Shown: positions 1 to 5,488 of the stretch, in pieces
How the letters are laid out: every line of letters starts with the position of its first letter
How positions within the stretch are numbered: position 1 is the first letter of the stretch
Notes under the pieces: model-generated
The model's input: the letters and a program-made list of their open reading frames with translations, nothing else
What the model was told of the DNA's origin: nothing
Database searches by the model: none
Assembly (NCBI GenBank): GCA_046154545.1
Contig: JBJXGC010000333.1
Span: 1-5,590, forward strand
Reading direction: 5' to 3'
Source: JBJXGC01 sp046154545
GTDB taxonomy: Bacteria; Chloroflexota; Dehalococcoidia; Tepidiformales; Tepidiformaceae
DNA: 5,590 bases
Position numbers and translations under genes: made by a program

Positions 1-201
1 AAGAAGCGCGCTTACCGGATTGCCGCGCCGACGCTCATCCTCTGGGGCGACTCCGACCGCCTGACGCCGCCGGCCTACGGCCCCGTCTTCCAGAAGGCGA
101 TCGCGAAGTCGAACCTGGTCACGATCACGGGCGCGGGCCACATGCTGCCGATCGAAAAGACGGCGGAGCTTGTGTCCGAGGTGAAGGCCTTCCTGGGGTA
201 G
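1..201 (+). CDS. Alpha/beta-hydrolase fold protein, C-terminal fragment
   Basis: The reading frame is open from the window edge and ends in TAG at 199-201, leaving the last 66 residues. They match the end of an alpha/beta-hydrolase fold enzyme. The strand-7 region reads PTLILWGDSDRLTPP, where D19 of the fragment is the expected acid of the catalytic triad. GAGHMLPIEK follows, with H47 as the expected catalytic histidine, and then the usual last helix ending KAFLG. The nucleophile elbow lies outside the window, so substrate and exact class (esterase, C-C hydrolase, haloperoxidase-like) cannot be told. Members of this family are typically soluble enzymes of about 250-300 residues. The gene points the same way as the two-gene unit at 412 but is separated from it by 210 bp, so shared transcription is uncertain. 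Confidence 0.87.
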   Translation, partial: KKRAYRIAAPTLILWGDSDRLTPPAYGPVFQKAIAKSNLVTITGAGHMLPIEKTAELVSEVKAFLG

Positions 202-230
202 GGCGCGATTACTGGATGAGGCGAATGTCT

Positions 231-246
231 GAAATCTCGAGATTTC
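231..246. repeat. Perfect 16-bp palindrome GAAATCTCGAGATTTC
   Basis: The 16 bases are exactly self-complementary and A/T-rich at the ends, unlike the surrounding DNA. The palindrome sits 30 bp after the hydrolase stop codon. No T-run follows, so it is a poor intrinsic terminator. A dimeric repressor operator is an equal or better reading. A nested alternative pairs CTGAA (229-233) with TTCAG (251-255). Confidence 0.6.
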
Positions 247-263
247 GTCCTTCAGCGGAATCC

Positions 264-303
264 ATAACCGCGGTTGTTTGTCAAAGAGATGGACGATAAC
301 CGC
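264..303. promoter_or_regulatory. Cluster of AACCGC/GCGGTT half-sites, possible operator
   Basis: ATAACCGC occurs at 264-271 and again at 296-303, a start-to-start distance of 32 bp, close to three helical turns. The first copy is part of the perfect palindrome AACCGCGGTT (266-275), so three half-sites lie on 40 bp. This is the pattern of a cooperative binding site for a dimeric regulator. It lies 109 bp upstream of the 412 gene. The binding protein is not identifiable from the window. Confidence 0.35.
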
Positions 304-372
304 ACTCGGAGTCAACGTTCGCTCAGGTTGGTGTTTTTCAGGCTGCCGGCGTCGATGCTTCGCTAGTCCGAA

Positions 373-381
373 TGGTATGTT
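373..381 (+). promoter_or_regulatory. Possible extended -10 promoter element for the 412 gene
   Basis: TGGTATGTT fits an extended -10 (TGN followed by TATGTT, 4 of 6 matches to TATAAT). A start of transcription near 388 would leave a leader of about 24 nt that includes the ribosome binding site at 398-403. No good -35 is seen, which extended -10 promoters can tolerate. Weak evidence. Confidence 0.25.
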
Positions 382-411
382 CGGAGAAGCAAAGTTTAGG
401 GAGACCGACGA

Positions 412-1002
412 ATGGGGCAGCCAGCACGAGGCCCGGCGGGCGTCTCCGCGGACGCGTACGCCAACGCCGTGGACCGGCTCCGGATCAACTTCCGTGTGGC
501 GGTCTACACGACGGTCATGGGCGTCGTCCTCCTCCTCGCCTCCGCGGCCGCGATGATCCTGCTCCTGCTCGCCGGCGAACCGGTTACGGCGGCCGTCCCC
601 GCCGTGGTCGGGGTGCTCGATATCGCCTGGGCCGTCTCCGAACGGCCGTGGCGGCAGCTCCTGCTCGCGAACAACCGGATCGCCCTTTCCGACTCGCTCT
701 GGGTGTCGTACCTGGAGACGAAGGAGGCGATCCGGGAATCCGGCCTCGATGGCAAGGACCAGCTCGCCGAACTGCTCGCCGCTCAGAGCCTCTGGGTCAG
801 CCGTATTGGGGCGATCGCCCAGGACGACTACTCTCTGGCCTTCGAAGCGCTGGACGAGATCAACCAGCGCGGTTATCGGGTACAATCACGGCTACGGGTG
901 GAGCCGAAGGATGTCGTCGCGGCTTCGCTCGCGTTTGGCGGCCAGACGGGTGGCACGCTGAGCGAACTCGAGGAACGAGGCGGCAGGCCTAACGGGGGAT
1001 AA
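412..1002 (+). CDS. Small two-helix membrane protein of unknown function, upstream of RelE-like gene
   Basis: This encodes 196 residues. The start at 412 is supported by AGGGAG (398-403), 8 nt upstream. A charged helical N-terminus (about 14-28, with RLRINFR) precedes two hydrophobic segments: about 29-54 (VYTTVMGVVLLLASAAAMIL) and about 57-75. They are joined by a very short turn (GEP), giving a hairpin in the inner membrane. A roughly 120-residue soluble C-terminal part follows. It is helical and acidic (ALSDSLWVSYLETKEAIRES; QDDYSLAFEALDEINQRGY) and ends in a Gly-rich tail. I do not recognise the family. The layout of a two-helix hairpin followed by an amphipathic helix resembles small two-TM domains found in bacterial conflict systems (for example the TRADD-N-associated two-TM type), but this is only a resemblance. 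The next gene starts 6 nt downstream, so the two are surely co-expressed. No signal peptide, catalytic motif or DNA-binding domain is visible. Confidence 0.8.
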   Translation: MGQPARGPAGVSADAYANAVDRLRINFRVAVYTTVMGVVLLLASAAAMILLLLAGEPVTAAVPAVVGVLDIAWAVSERPWRQLLLANNRIALSDSLWVSYLETKEAIRESGLDGKDQLAELLAAQSLWVSRIGAIAQDDYSLAFEALDEINQRGYRVQSRLRVEPKDVVAASLAFGGQTGGTLSELEERGGRPNGG

Positions 1003-1008
1003 GGTTCG

Positions 1009-1332
1009 ATGAACGCGACTCGCACGGCGGCCAAGAGGGCGCCCACGGTGCCGTTAGAAGAACGGCTCTCCGACACCTCAGGCGAATTCTACCTTGGCCT
1101 TCCATCGGAGAAGCGCGAGCGAATCGGAGAACTGGTTTCCTACCTCCGAAAATATCCCGACATCGACAATGTCCGGGTCTTTCGCTATACCCCCGACGAC
1201 ACCGATCAGCGGGAATGGCGCGTCCTAGTCGAATCCGATTACACCCTGTACTTCCGCGTCGATGGCAGTCAGGCGCTCATCGACCTCATCACCGAGACTT
1301 CGCCGGATGTGCGCCAGGCCGCCCTCGCCTGA
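1009..1332 (+). CDS. Small soluble protein with probable RelE/ParE-like fold
   Basis: This encodes 107 residues, starting 6 nt after the previous stop. GGGGGATAAGG around that stop codon can serve as ribosome binding site, so translation is probably coupled. A basic N-tail (1-17, TRTAAKRAP) is followed by a helix pair (about 25-49, EFYLGLPSEKRERIGELVSY). Three predicted beta strands come next: NVRVFRYTP (54-62), EWRVLVES (69-76) and YTLYFRVDGSQALIDLITE (78-96). The order helix-helix-strands and the string 'WRVLVESDYTLYFRVD..ALIDLITE' resemble the RelE/ParE toxin core (arginine strand, then Y-x-x-x-Y/F-x-V, then a final hydrophobic strand). RelE-fold toxins cleave ribosome-bound mRNA and ParE poisons gyrase, but no catalytic set can be assigned here. 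The partner is a membrane protein, not a DNA-binding antitoxin, which is unusual. An alternative is an unrelated alpha/beta protein. The gene is convergent with the CoA-transferase, with 5 bp between stop codons. Confidence 0.75.
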   Translation: MNATRTAAKRAPTVPLEERLSDTSGEFYLGLPSEKRERIGELVSYLRKYPDIDNVRVFRYTPDDTDQREWRVLVESDYTLYFRVDGSQALIDLITETSPDVRQAALA

Positions 1333-1337
1333 CCGCG

Positions 1338-3599
1338 TTACGGCCCCTCGATGCGGAGCACTCCCGCCTTCACCAGGTTCTCGAAGTGATCCTCCAGCCC
1401 GTACTCAGCAAACACTGACCGCGCGTCTGCGCCCGGGATTGAGGCGGGGGCGCCCGGCACGGCTGGCGTGCGCGAGAGGCGTTGGCCAGGGCCGTTCGTG
1501 GTCATGAGGCCGACGCCTTCGTGCTCGCGGACGAGGCTGAGGCCGTGGGCGAGGACCCAGGGGTCGGCCATGATCTCCGGGACCGTCGTCACGCGGTGGG
1601 CCCCGGCCCCCGCTGCGGCAAGGCGGGCCACCCACGTATCGGCCGGCTCCAGGGCGAAACGGTCCGCGAGGAAAGCGTCGCGCTTCCGGGCACTGACAGC
1701 GTCCAGGCCACTCAGCCCTTCGGCCGCGGCCAGGGCGGGCACGTCCGCTTCCCGGGCCGCCAGGAAGAACCAGCCGTCCTCGGCCTCATACAGCCGGTTG
1801 AGCGATGATTCGCCCAGCGCGGTCTGGCCGCGCGGCTCATCCCACGCCTTGCCCTTGTAGTCCTGGAGGAAGGCCGACTGGAGGACGCCGGCGGTGTAGG
1901 CAAGGGCGGACCGCACCTGCTGGCCCTCACCCGTGCGCTGGCGGTGTTGGAGCGCGAGCATGACCCCGTAGGCCCCGAGCACGCCCGTGCCGTAGTCGTT
2001 CACGGGGAAGGGCGCCAGCACGGGGCGGTCGCCGCCGTAGCGCATCTGCATCCCGCTGGCGGCCTGGGCGAGCTGCTCCCAGCCGGGGCGATGCTCCCAC
2101 GGCCCGCCGTGGCCGTAGGCGTTGAGCGAGGCGTAGATGATCCCCGGCCGCCGCGCACGCACGGCCTCGTAGCCCAGTCCGATCCGTTCCAGCGCACCCG
2201 CCCGGTAGTTCTGGACGACCACGTCGGCGTCTTCGAGGAGCCGCCAGAAGACCTCGCGGCCGCTCTCGCTCTTGATGTCGAGGAGGAGACTGCGTTTGCC
2301 CCGGTTGACGTCGTGGTGGAAGGCCACCCCGCCTTCGCGCCCCGGTGCGTCGATCTTGATGACGTCCGCACCGAACTCCGCCAGGGTGCGGCCGCAGGTC
2401 GGCCCCGCGAGGATGATGCAGAGGTCGAGCACCTTCACGCCGGCGAGCGGCCCGGCCGCCGAGGGCGCGGACGCCGCCGTCCGGGGCGCGAGCGCGGGTT
2501 TCGATGCCCACTCCGCGCCCGTGTCCGCTCCGGGGAGCGGGGCCGGCCGGCGGACTGCGCCGGGCGTGCCGTCGAGACGCGGCGTCACGCCCGGTTGGAG
2601 CATCGGCCCCAGGACGGGGTCGTCCACTTCGATGATCGCCCTGGAGGCGCGGGCGTGTTCGTTCTCGAGCCACTCCGCGGACTCACGGCAGACGGCGGTG
2701 GGCGTGCCCGCAGCGTTCACGAGGTCTTCCCACTCCTTGGCCGGGCGGGTGGCGAAGAGTCCCGTCATGCGCTCGAGGAGGAGGCTCCCCAGGGCGGGGT
2801 CGGTCGCCACCTTGAGGCGGTCGAGGAGCCCGTCCTCACGCCAGTGTTCGACCCCGGCCGCACGCACAAACTGCTCCACGAAGCGGGTATTGGCGGCGTG
2901 GAACTGGACCCAGCGGCCGTCCTGGCAGCGGTACTGGCGCACCCAGGCGAAGGGCCGCGGCGCCGGCTGGGCGCCGCTGTGCAACCGCTGCCCGACCAGG
3001 CCGATCGCCGTGAAGGTGGCGTCGAACAGCGGCACTTCCAGCCGCTGGCCGAGACCATCGCGCTCCCGCGCCACCAGCGCGGCGGCGACCGTCGCGGCCC
3101 CCACCACGGCCGCATAGGCGGACGAGATGGGGATGGCCGTGTAGACCGGCCGCGCCCCTTCGCCGCCCTCGAGCCGGGCGGTGTAGGTGCCGGTGGCGGC
3201 GCCAACGACGCCCTCCCAGGCGCGAACACCGGCCCGCGGGTCGTCGGAGGCGAAGCCGGGGAGGGAGCAGTAGATCAGCGCCGGGTTGGCGGCGCACAGC
3301 GCCTCATGGCCGAGGCCGAGGCGGTCCATCACGCCCGGCCGGAAGTTCTCGACCAGGATGTCGGCGGCAAGCACCAGTTCACGAGCCGCCCGCTGCCCGG
3401 CCGGGGCCTTCAGGTCGAGGACGACGCTGCGCTTGGCCCGGTTCCAGGTGCGGTTGGCAGGGTTCTCCCAGCGAGGCCCGCCGGGCGGGTCGATGCGGAT
3501 GACATCGGCCCCCTGGTCGGCGAGGAGCATGCCAAGCAGCGGCCCGGCGATGTACTGACCGAAGTCGATGACCCGGGCACCATCGAGCGCTCCTGCCAT
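1338..3599 (-). CDS. Tandem-fused class III (CaiB/BaiF) CoA-transferase
   Basis: This encodes 753 residues, about twice the usual 380-430 of a class III CoA-transferase. These enzymes move CoA between carboxylic acids through an aspartyl-CoA thioester. Two complete domains are visible: residues 1 to about 345 (GARVIDFGQYIAGPLLGMLL, then GADVIRIDPPG) and about 383-753 (GVKVLDLCIILAGPTCGRTL, then GADVIKIDAPG). An Ala/Pro-rich linker at about 350-382 joins them. The halves align without gaps over 149-192 and 523-566. There the C-terminal half keeps the catalytic aspartate (D535 in PVNDYGTG) and the N-terminal half has serine (S160 in PISSAYAA). The Gly-rich loop is kept in the second half (AYGHGGP, 495-500) and altered in the first (GFASDDP, 115-121). 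The enzyme is cytosolic. The start at 3599 follows AGGA, which overlaps the NIPSNAP stop, with 6 nt between the genes. The acyl substrate is unknown. Confidence 0.95.
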   Translation of the reverse strand: MAGALDGARVIDFGQYIAGPLLGMLLADQGADVIRIDPPGGPRWENPANRTWNRAKRSVVLDLKAPAGQRAARELVLAADILVENFRPGVMDRLGLGHEALCAANPALIYCSLPGFASDDPRAGVRAWEGVVGAATGTYTARLEGGEGARPVYTAIPISSAYAAVVGAATVAAALVARERDGLGQRLEVPLFDATFTAIGLVGQRLHSGAQPAPRPFAWVRQYRCQDGRWVQFHAANTRFVEQFVRAAGVEHWREDGLLDRLKVATDPALGSLLLERMTGLFATRPAKEWEDLVNAAGTPTAVCRESAEWLENEHARASRAIIEVDDPVLGPMLQPGVTPRLDGTPGAVRRPAPLPGADTGAEWASKPALAPRTAASAPSAAGPLAGVKVLDLCIILAGPTCGRTLAEFGADVIKIDAPGREGGVAFHHDVNRGKRSLLLDIKSESGREVFWRLLEDADVVVQNYRAGALERIGLGYEAVRARRPGIIYASLNAYGHGGPWEHRPGWEQLAQAASGMQMRYGGDRPVLAPFPVNDYGTGVLGAYGVMLALQHRQRTGEGQQVRSALAYTAGVLQSAFLQDYKGKAWDEPRGQTALGESSLNRLYEAEDGWFFLAAREADVPALAAAEGLSGLDAVSARKRDAFLADRFALEPADTWVARLAAAGAGAHRVTTVPEIMADPWVLAHGLSLVREHEGVGLMTTNGPGQRLSRTPAVPGAPASIPGADARSVFAEYGLEDHFENLVKAGVLRIEGP

Positions 3600-3605
3600 C
3601 GCGTC

Positions 3606-3929
3606 CTACTGGATCGGCGAGCGCGGGGTGGCGAGGATGCGCTTCACGTTGATGCCCGAGCGGTCGATCAGCGGCATGATCCGGGGGCCGATGTCGTCCT
3701 TCCACCTGGCGCTTTCGTAGACCTTCTTGTAGAGCTTCTCGCGCTCGGCCTCCGTCCGGAAACGGCGGACCCAGACGTAGGTGTCCTCGTCTTCTTCGGA
3801 GACGAAGCTGCCGAGGATGACCATCCCTGCCTCGGTCTGGAAGGGAATCACTTCCTCTTCCATCATCTTCACAAGCGCCTTGCGGTTGCCCGGCGTGGCG
3901 GTGTACTGGCGGAGTTCGAAAAACGACAT
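3606..3929 (-). CDS. NIPSNAP family protein (dimeric alpha-beta barrel)
   Basis: This encodes 107 residues, a normal length for a single bacterial NIPSNAP domain. The family signature is clear: FELRQYTATPGNRKAL at 4-19, a helix through EEEVIPFQTEAGM (24-36), a strand MVILGSFVSEEDEDTYVWVRRF (36-57, with the typical VW-RRF), a charged helix AEREKLYKKVYES (61-73) and a conserved-looking PRIMPLIDRS segment (82-91). Such proteins form ferredoxin-like alpha-beta barrel dimers. The biochemical role in bacteria is unsettled, though genes of this family often sit beside CoA-dependent or monooxygenase catabolic genes. It is the first gene of an operon with the CoA-transferase 6 nt downstream. A helper or small-molecule-binding role with that enzyme is inferred from position only. 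Start ATG at 3929 has only a weak Shine-Dalgarno (AGG about 9 nt upstream); no better start lies nearby. Confidence 0.9.
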   Translation of the reverse strand: MSFFELRQYTATPGNRKALVKMMEEEVIPFQTEAGMVILGSFVSEEDEDTYVWVRRFRTEAEREKLYKKVYESARWKDDIGPRIMPLIDRSGINVKRILATPRSPIQ

Positions 3930-3962
3930 GTCTCTGGCCTGCCTGCGTTGTGTTGATCACGC

Positions 3963-3991
3963 TTCATACAGACCGCGGCGGCGCCCGGCAA
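3963..3991 (-). promoter_or_regulatory. Candidate sigma-70-type promoter for the NIPSNAP/CoA-transferase operon
   Basis: On the minus strand, TTGCCG (plus 3986-3991) and TATGAA (plus 3963-3968) are separated by exactly 17 bp. Each matches its consensus at 4 of 6 positions. Transcription would begin near 3956, giving a leader of about 27 nt. It lies in the 75-bp gap after the acetyltransferase stop, so the operon can be transcribed separately from that gene. The call rests on spacing as much as on sequence. Confidence 0.4.
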
Positions 3992-4004
3992 GCGGGAGCC
4001 CCGA

Positions 4005-4637
4005 TCAGGCCAGCTTTTGCTCGAGCCGCAGCTTCACCGCTGGCCATTCGGAGGCCAGCATCGTGAACCAGGCGTTGTCACGAACCGTGCCGTCGAAGGC
4101 CGGTTGTTGGGCCCGGATGACGCCGTCGAGCTTCCCGCCGATCCGTTCGATCGCGTTTCGCGAACGCCAGTTGCGGGCGTCGGTCTTCAAGTTCACCCGG
4201 TGGACCCGCCAGGTTTCGAAGGCGTGGGTCAGCATGAGGAGCTTCGCCTCGCTGTTCACCGGCGTGCGCTGGGCATCGGCGCTGAGCCAGGTCCAGCCGA
4301 TCTCGACGTCGTCCGGGAGTTCCGGGCCGCGCTGGTTGGGGTTGCCCGGGGGCCAGTCCCAGTAGGAGATGTTGGCGAACCTGGTGGACCCGACGACGCG
4401 GCCTGCGGTGAGGCTGTACGTGGCGAACGGGATCGCCGTGCCTTCGGCCTGCCACCTGAGCGCCGTCTCGACATAGTCGCGGGCCGCGGCTTCGTCCCCG
4501 GGTACCCAGGTGAAGCCGTAGGTGTCGCGCGGGCCATCCGCCGCCGCAACAAGCGCCGGCACATGATCCGGGGTGAGTGGTTCCAGCCGGACGAAGCGGC
4601 CCTGGAGGACCATCGGGACGACTGCGGTCGTGACCAT
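4005..4637 (-). CDS. GNAT family N-acetyltransferase, RimJ/RimL type
   Basis: This encodes 210 residues, the normal length for the Acetyltransf_3 (RimJ/RimL-like) branch of GNAT enzymes, which transfer acetyl from acetyl-CoA to an amine. Family marks in order are GRFVRLEPLTPDH (13-25), GSTRFANIS (83-91), EIGWTWLSADAQRTPVNSEA (112-131, the strand 4/CoA-loop region), KLLMLTHAFETWRVHRVNLKT (132-152) and DARNWRSRNAIERIGGKLDG (153-172, the acetyl-CoA/strand 5 region with the usual N-x-RS-x-x-AI-x-x-G), then EWPAVKLRLEQKL near the end. The substrate cannot be predicted; subfamily members are often annotated as ribosomal-protein or small-molecule acetylases. ATG 4637 is chosen because AGGA lies 7 nt upstream and a -10-like TAGGAT ends 6 nt upstream. 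ATG at codon 9 (4613) is an alternative. It is divergent from mntA across 43 bp and should not be confused with DUF1778-linked GNAT toxins, which are shorter. Confidence 0.93.
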   Translation of the reverse strand: MVTTAVVPMVLQGRFVRLEPLTPDHVPALVAAADGPRDTYGFTWVPGDEAAARDYVETALRWQAEGTAIPFATYSLTAGRVVGSTRFANISYWDWPPGNPNQRGPELPDDVEIGWTWLSADAQRTPVNSEAKLLMLTHAFETWRVHRVNLKTDARNWRSRNAIERIGGKLDGVIRAQQPAFDGTVRDNAWFTMLASEWPAVKLRLEQKLA

Positions 4638-4643
4638 CGACCC

Positions 4644-4652
4644 ATCCTACCA
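4644..4652 (-). promoter_or_regulatory. Extended -10 promoter of the acetyltransferase gene, possibly leaderless
   Basis: The minus strand reads TGGTAGGAT followed by 6 nt and the ATG at 4637. This fits an extended -10 (TGN plus TAGGAT, 4 of 6) with transcription starting at or next to the A of the start codon. The same bases contain AGGA, which could instead be a Shine-Dalgarno for a longer mRNA. The two readings exclude each other. Confidence 0.4.
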
Positions 4653-4665
4653 GTGCCGGTGCCGG

Positions 4666-4674
4666 TGCTACACT
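4666..4674 (+). promoter_or_regulatory. Extended -10 promoter of mntA, probably leaderless mRNA
   Basis: TGCTACACT is an extended -10 (TGN plus TACACT, 4 of 6 to TATAAT). It ends 6 nt before the mntA ATG, so the predicted transcription start coincides with the A of the start codon at 4681. No Shine-Dalgarno is present in front of that ATG, which supports a leaderless transcript. Just upstream is a short tandem repeat, GTGCCG-GTGCCG-GTGC (4653-4668). Confidence 0.5.
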
Positions 4675-4680
4675 GAGCGC

Positions 4681-4971
4681 ATGCGGCGAGACGACGTGTT
4701 ACGGGTCCTCGGCGAGCACAAAGGCGAGTTCGCCCGGTTCGGCGTGAAGTCGCTTTCCATCTTCGGCTCGGTCGCCCGCGACGAAGCGCGCGACGATAGC
4801 GACCTCGACGTCCTCGTCGAATTCGAGGGGCCGACGAAGTTCCAGCCGTACATGGACCTGAAGTTCTTCCTCGAGGAGATCCTCGGCTGCAGGGTAGACG
4901 TCGCAACCCTCGCGATGCTTCGTCCTGAACTCTCGCCCACAATCGAGCGCGATCTGCACCGTGTCGCGTAG
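4681..4971 (+). CDS. mntA: MntA-type nucleotidyltransferase antitoxin
   Basis: This encodes 96 residues, typical for a minimal nucleotidyltransferase (MNT). The signature GSX10DXD is exact: G29-S30, ten residues, D41-L-D43 (GSVARDEARDDSDLDVLVEF). A third acidic residue, D73 in GCRVDVATL, is placed as expected for metal-dependent catalysis. In the characterised MntA-HepT system, MntA inactivates the HepT RNase by transferring AMP from ATP to a tyrosine near its active site, so it is an enzymatic antitoxin. The frame is open upstream to an ATG at 4573, but residues before 4681 have no family match and run antisense through the acetyltransferase. MRRDDVLRVLGEH is a normal MNT N-terminus, and 4681 lies right behind a -10 element. 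It overlaps hepT by 11 nt. The function is known from the family; this pair has not been tested as far as the sequence shows. Confidence 0.95.
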   Translation: MRRDDVLRVLGEHKGEFARFGVKSLSIFGSVARDEARDDSDLDVLVEFEGPTKFQPYMDLKFFLEEILGCRVDVATLAMLRPELSPTIERDLHRVA

Positions 4972-5314
4972 GGACGCGCTCCGGCTGCAGGACATGATTG
5001 ATGCGCTCGTCCGGGTTCAGGCGTGGACCGCGGGTTCAACGCGGCAGTCACTCGAAGGGGACGAGATGCTCGCCGCCGCGGTGATCCGGTGCCTGGAAGT
5101 GGCGGGCGAAGGCGCCAAGGCGGTTTCATCGGAGACCCGAGCAATGGACAACGAGATTCCCTGGAAATCCATCGCCGGTTTCCGGGATGTCGTTATCCAC
5201 CAGTACTTCAGAGTGGACCTCGACGCGGTTTGGGATATCGTCACGGCCCTCGCGCCAGAGTTGGAGAAGCGAGTGCGGACGCTCCTCGCCCAACTCAAAG
5301 CGCAGGACCCGTAG
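4961..5314 (+). CDS. hepT: HepT-type HEPN RNase toxin (DUF86)
   Basis: This encodes 117 residues from a GTG at 4961, which overlaps the last 11 nt of mntA. The HEPN catalytic motif R-x4-H-x-Y is intact: R75, H80 and Y82 in GFRDVVIHQYF. The N-terminal helix SRRDALRLQDMIDALVRVQ (2-20) and the EGDEMLAAAVIRCLEVAGEG stretch (32-51) match the all-helical HepT/DUF86 family. Homologues act as RNases (tRNA cleavage has been shown) that stop growth. The motif tyrosine is near the residue AMPylated by MntA. GTG is preferred over ATG 4994 because it keeps the conserved R-D-x-x-R-L-x-D-M segment; no strong ribosome binding site precedes it, so it is likely coupled to mntA translation. The toxin looks intact, so the antitoxin should be required. 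The system may serve in phage defence or plasmid/island maintenance, as proposed for relatives. Confidence 0.95.
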   Translation: MSRRDALRLQDMIDALVRVQAWTAGSTRQSLEGDEMLAAAVIRCLEVAGEGAKAVSSETRAMDNEIPWKSIAGFRDVVIHQYFRVDLDAVWDIVTALAPELEKRVRTLLAQLKAQDP

Positions 5315-5488
5315 CGCCGTCGTGCGCTCGTCGTACTTTACCGGACCGGCTGACCCATTGCGTGACCGCGCTCAAGGCGTGAGACAGCGGGTAACAGCCA
5401 CTCGTTCGTGCGGGTGGGGTTCAACGTTTTGCGCGAAGGCGTGGAGCGGGCGGTTTGATGGCGCGCCTCGTCCAGTAGCACGACTGTG
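5315..5488. other. Intergenic region after hepT, no gene seen
   Basis: No protein family is recognisable in this stretch. The only structure of note is an imperfect stem-loop at 5362-5395: GT and ACC pair with GGT and AC, an internal loop follows, and CTCA (5371-5374) pairs with TGAG (5380-5383) around AGGCG. It has no T-run, so a terminator role for hepT is uncertain. The inverted repeat described at the right edge begins near 5464-5470. Confidence 0.4.

Larger units (their letters stand above)
202..411. other. Intergenic region with palindrome and repeated half-sites
   Basis: No convincing gene lies in these 210 bp. The stretch is less GC-rich than its surroundings. It holds a perfect 16-bp palindrome (231-246), a 10-bp palindrome with a repeated half-site (264-303), a possible extended -10 element (373-381) and the ribosome binding site of the next gene (398-403). 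Short open frames starting at 278 and 372 run into and overlap the 412 gene in other frames. They lack a family resemblance and are taken as chance. Confidence 0.6.

Noticed and set aside
278..556. Small open frame starting in the gap before the 412 gene
   Set aside because: It runs mostly inside the 412 gene in another frame, has an Arg/Ser-rich composition typical of shadow frames, and has no ribosome binding site as good as the one at 398-403.
881..886. TACAAT inside the membrane protein gene as an internal promoter for the 1009 gene
   Set aside because: The hexamer is good, but no -35 is found at 16-18 bp (GATCAA there) and no extended -10 TGN is present. The 6-nt gene spacing already explains co-expression.
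1944..3956. 670-codon open frame on the plus strand opposite the CoA-transferase and NIPSNAP genes
   Set aside because: It is a GC-driven shadow. The minus-strand proteins have clear family motifs along their full length, while this product is a low-complexity Arg/Gly/Val/Glu-rich sequence with no recognisable domain and spans two real genes.
3980..4000. GGCGCCC/GGGAGCC hairpin as a terminator of the acetyltransferase gene
   Set aside because: The 7-bp stem contains a mismatch, no T-run follows, and it overlaps the better supported -35 of the NIPSNAP operon.
4573..4680. Upstream extension of mntA to the ATG at 4573
   Set aside because: The added 36 residues have no family match, run antisense through the acetyltransferase start and cross both promoters. 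The MNT domain starts naturally at 4681.
4005..5314. Acetyltransferase as a third member of the MntA-HepT system or as a GNAT-type toxin
   Set aside because: It is on the opposite strand, has the full length and motifs of RimJ/RimL-type enzymes, and lacks a DUF1778-type antitoxin neighbour. Only the shared promoter region links it to mntA.
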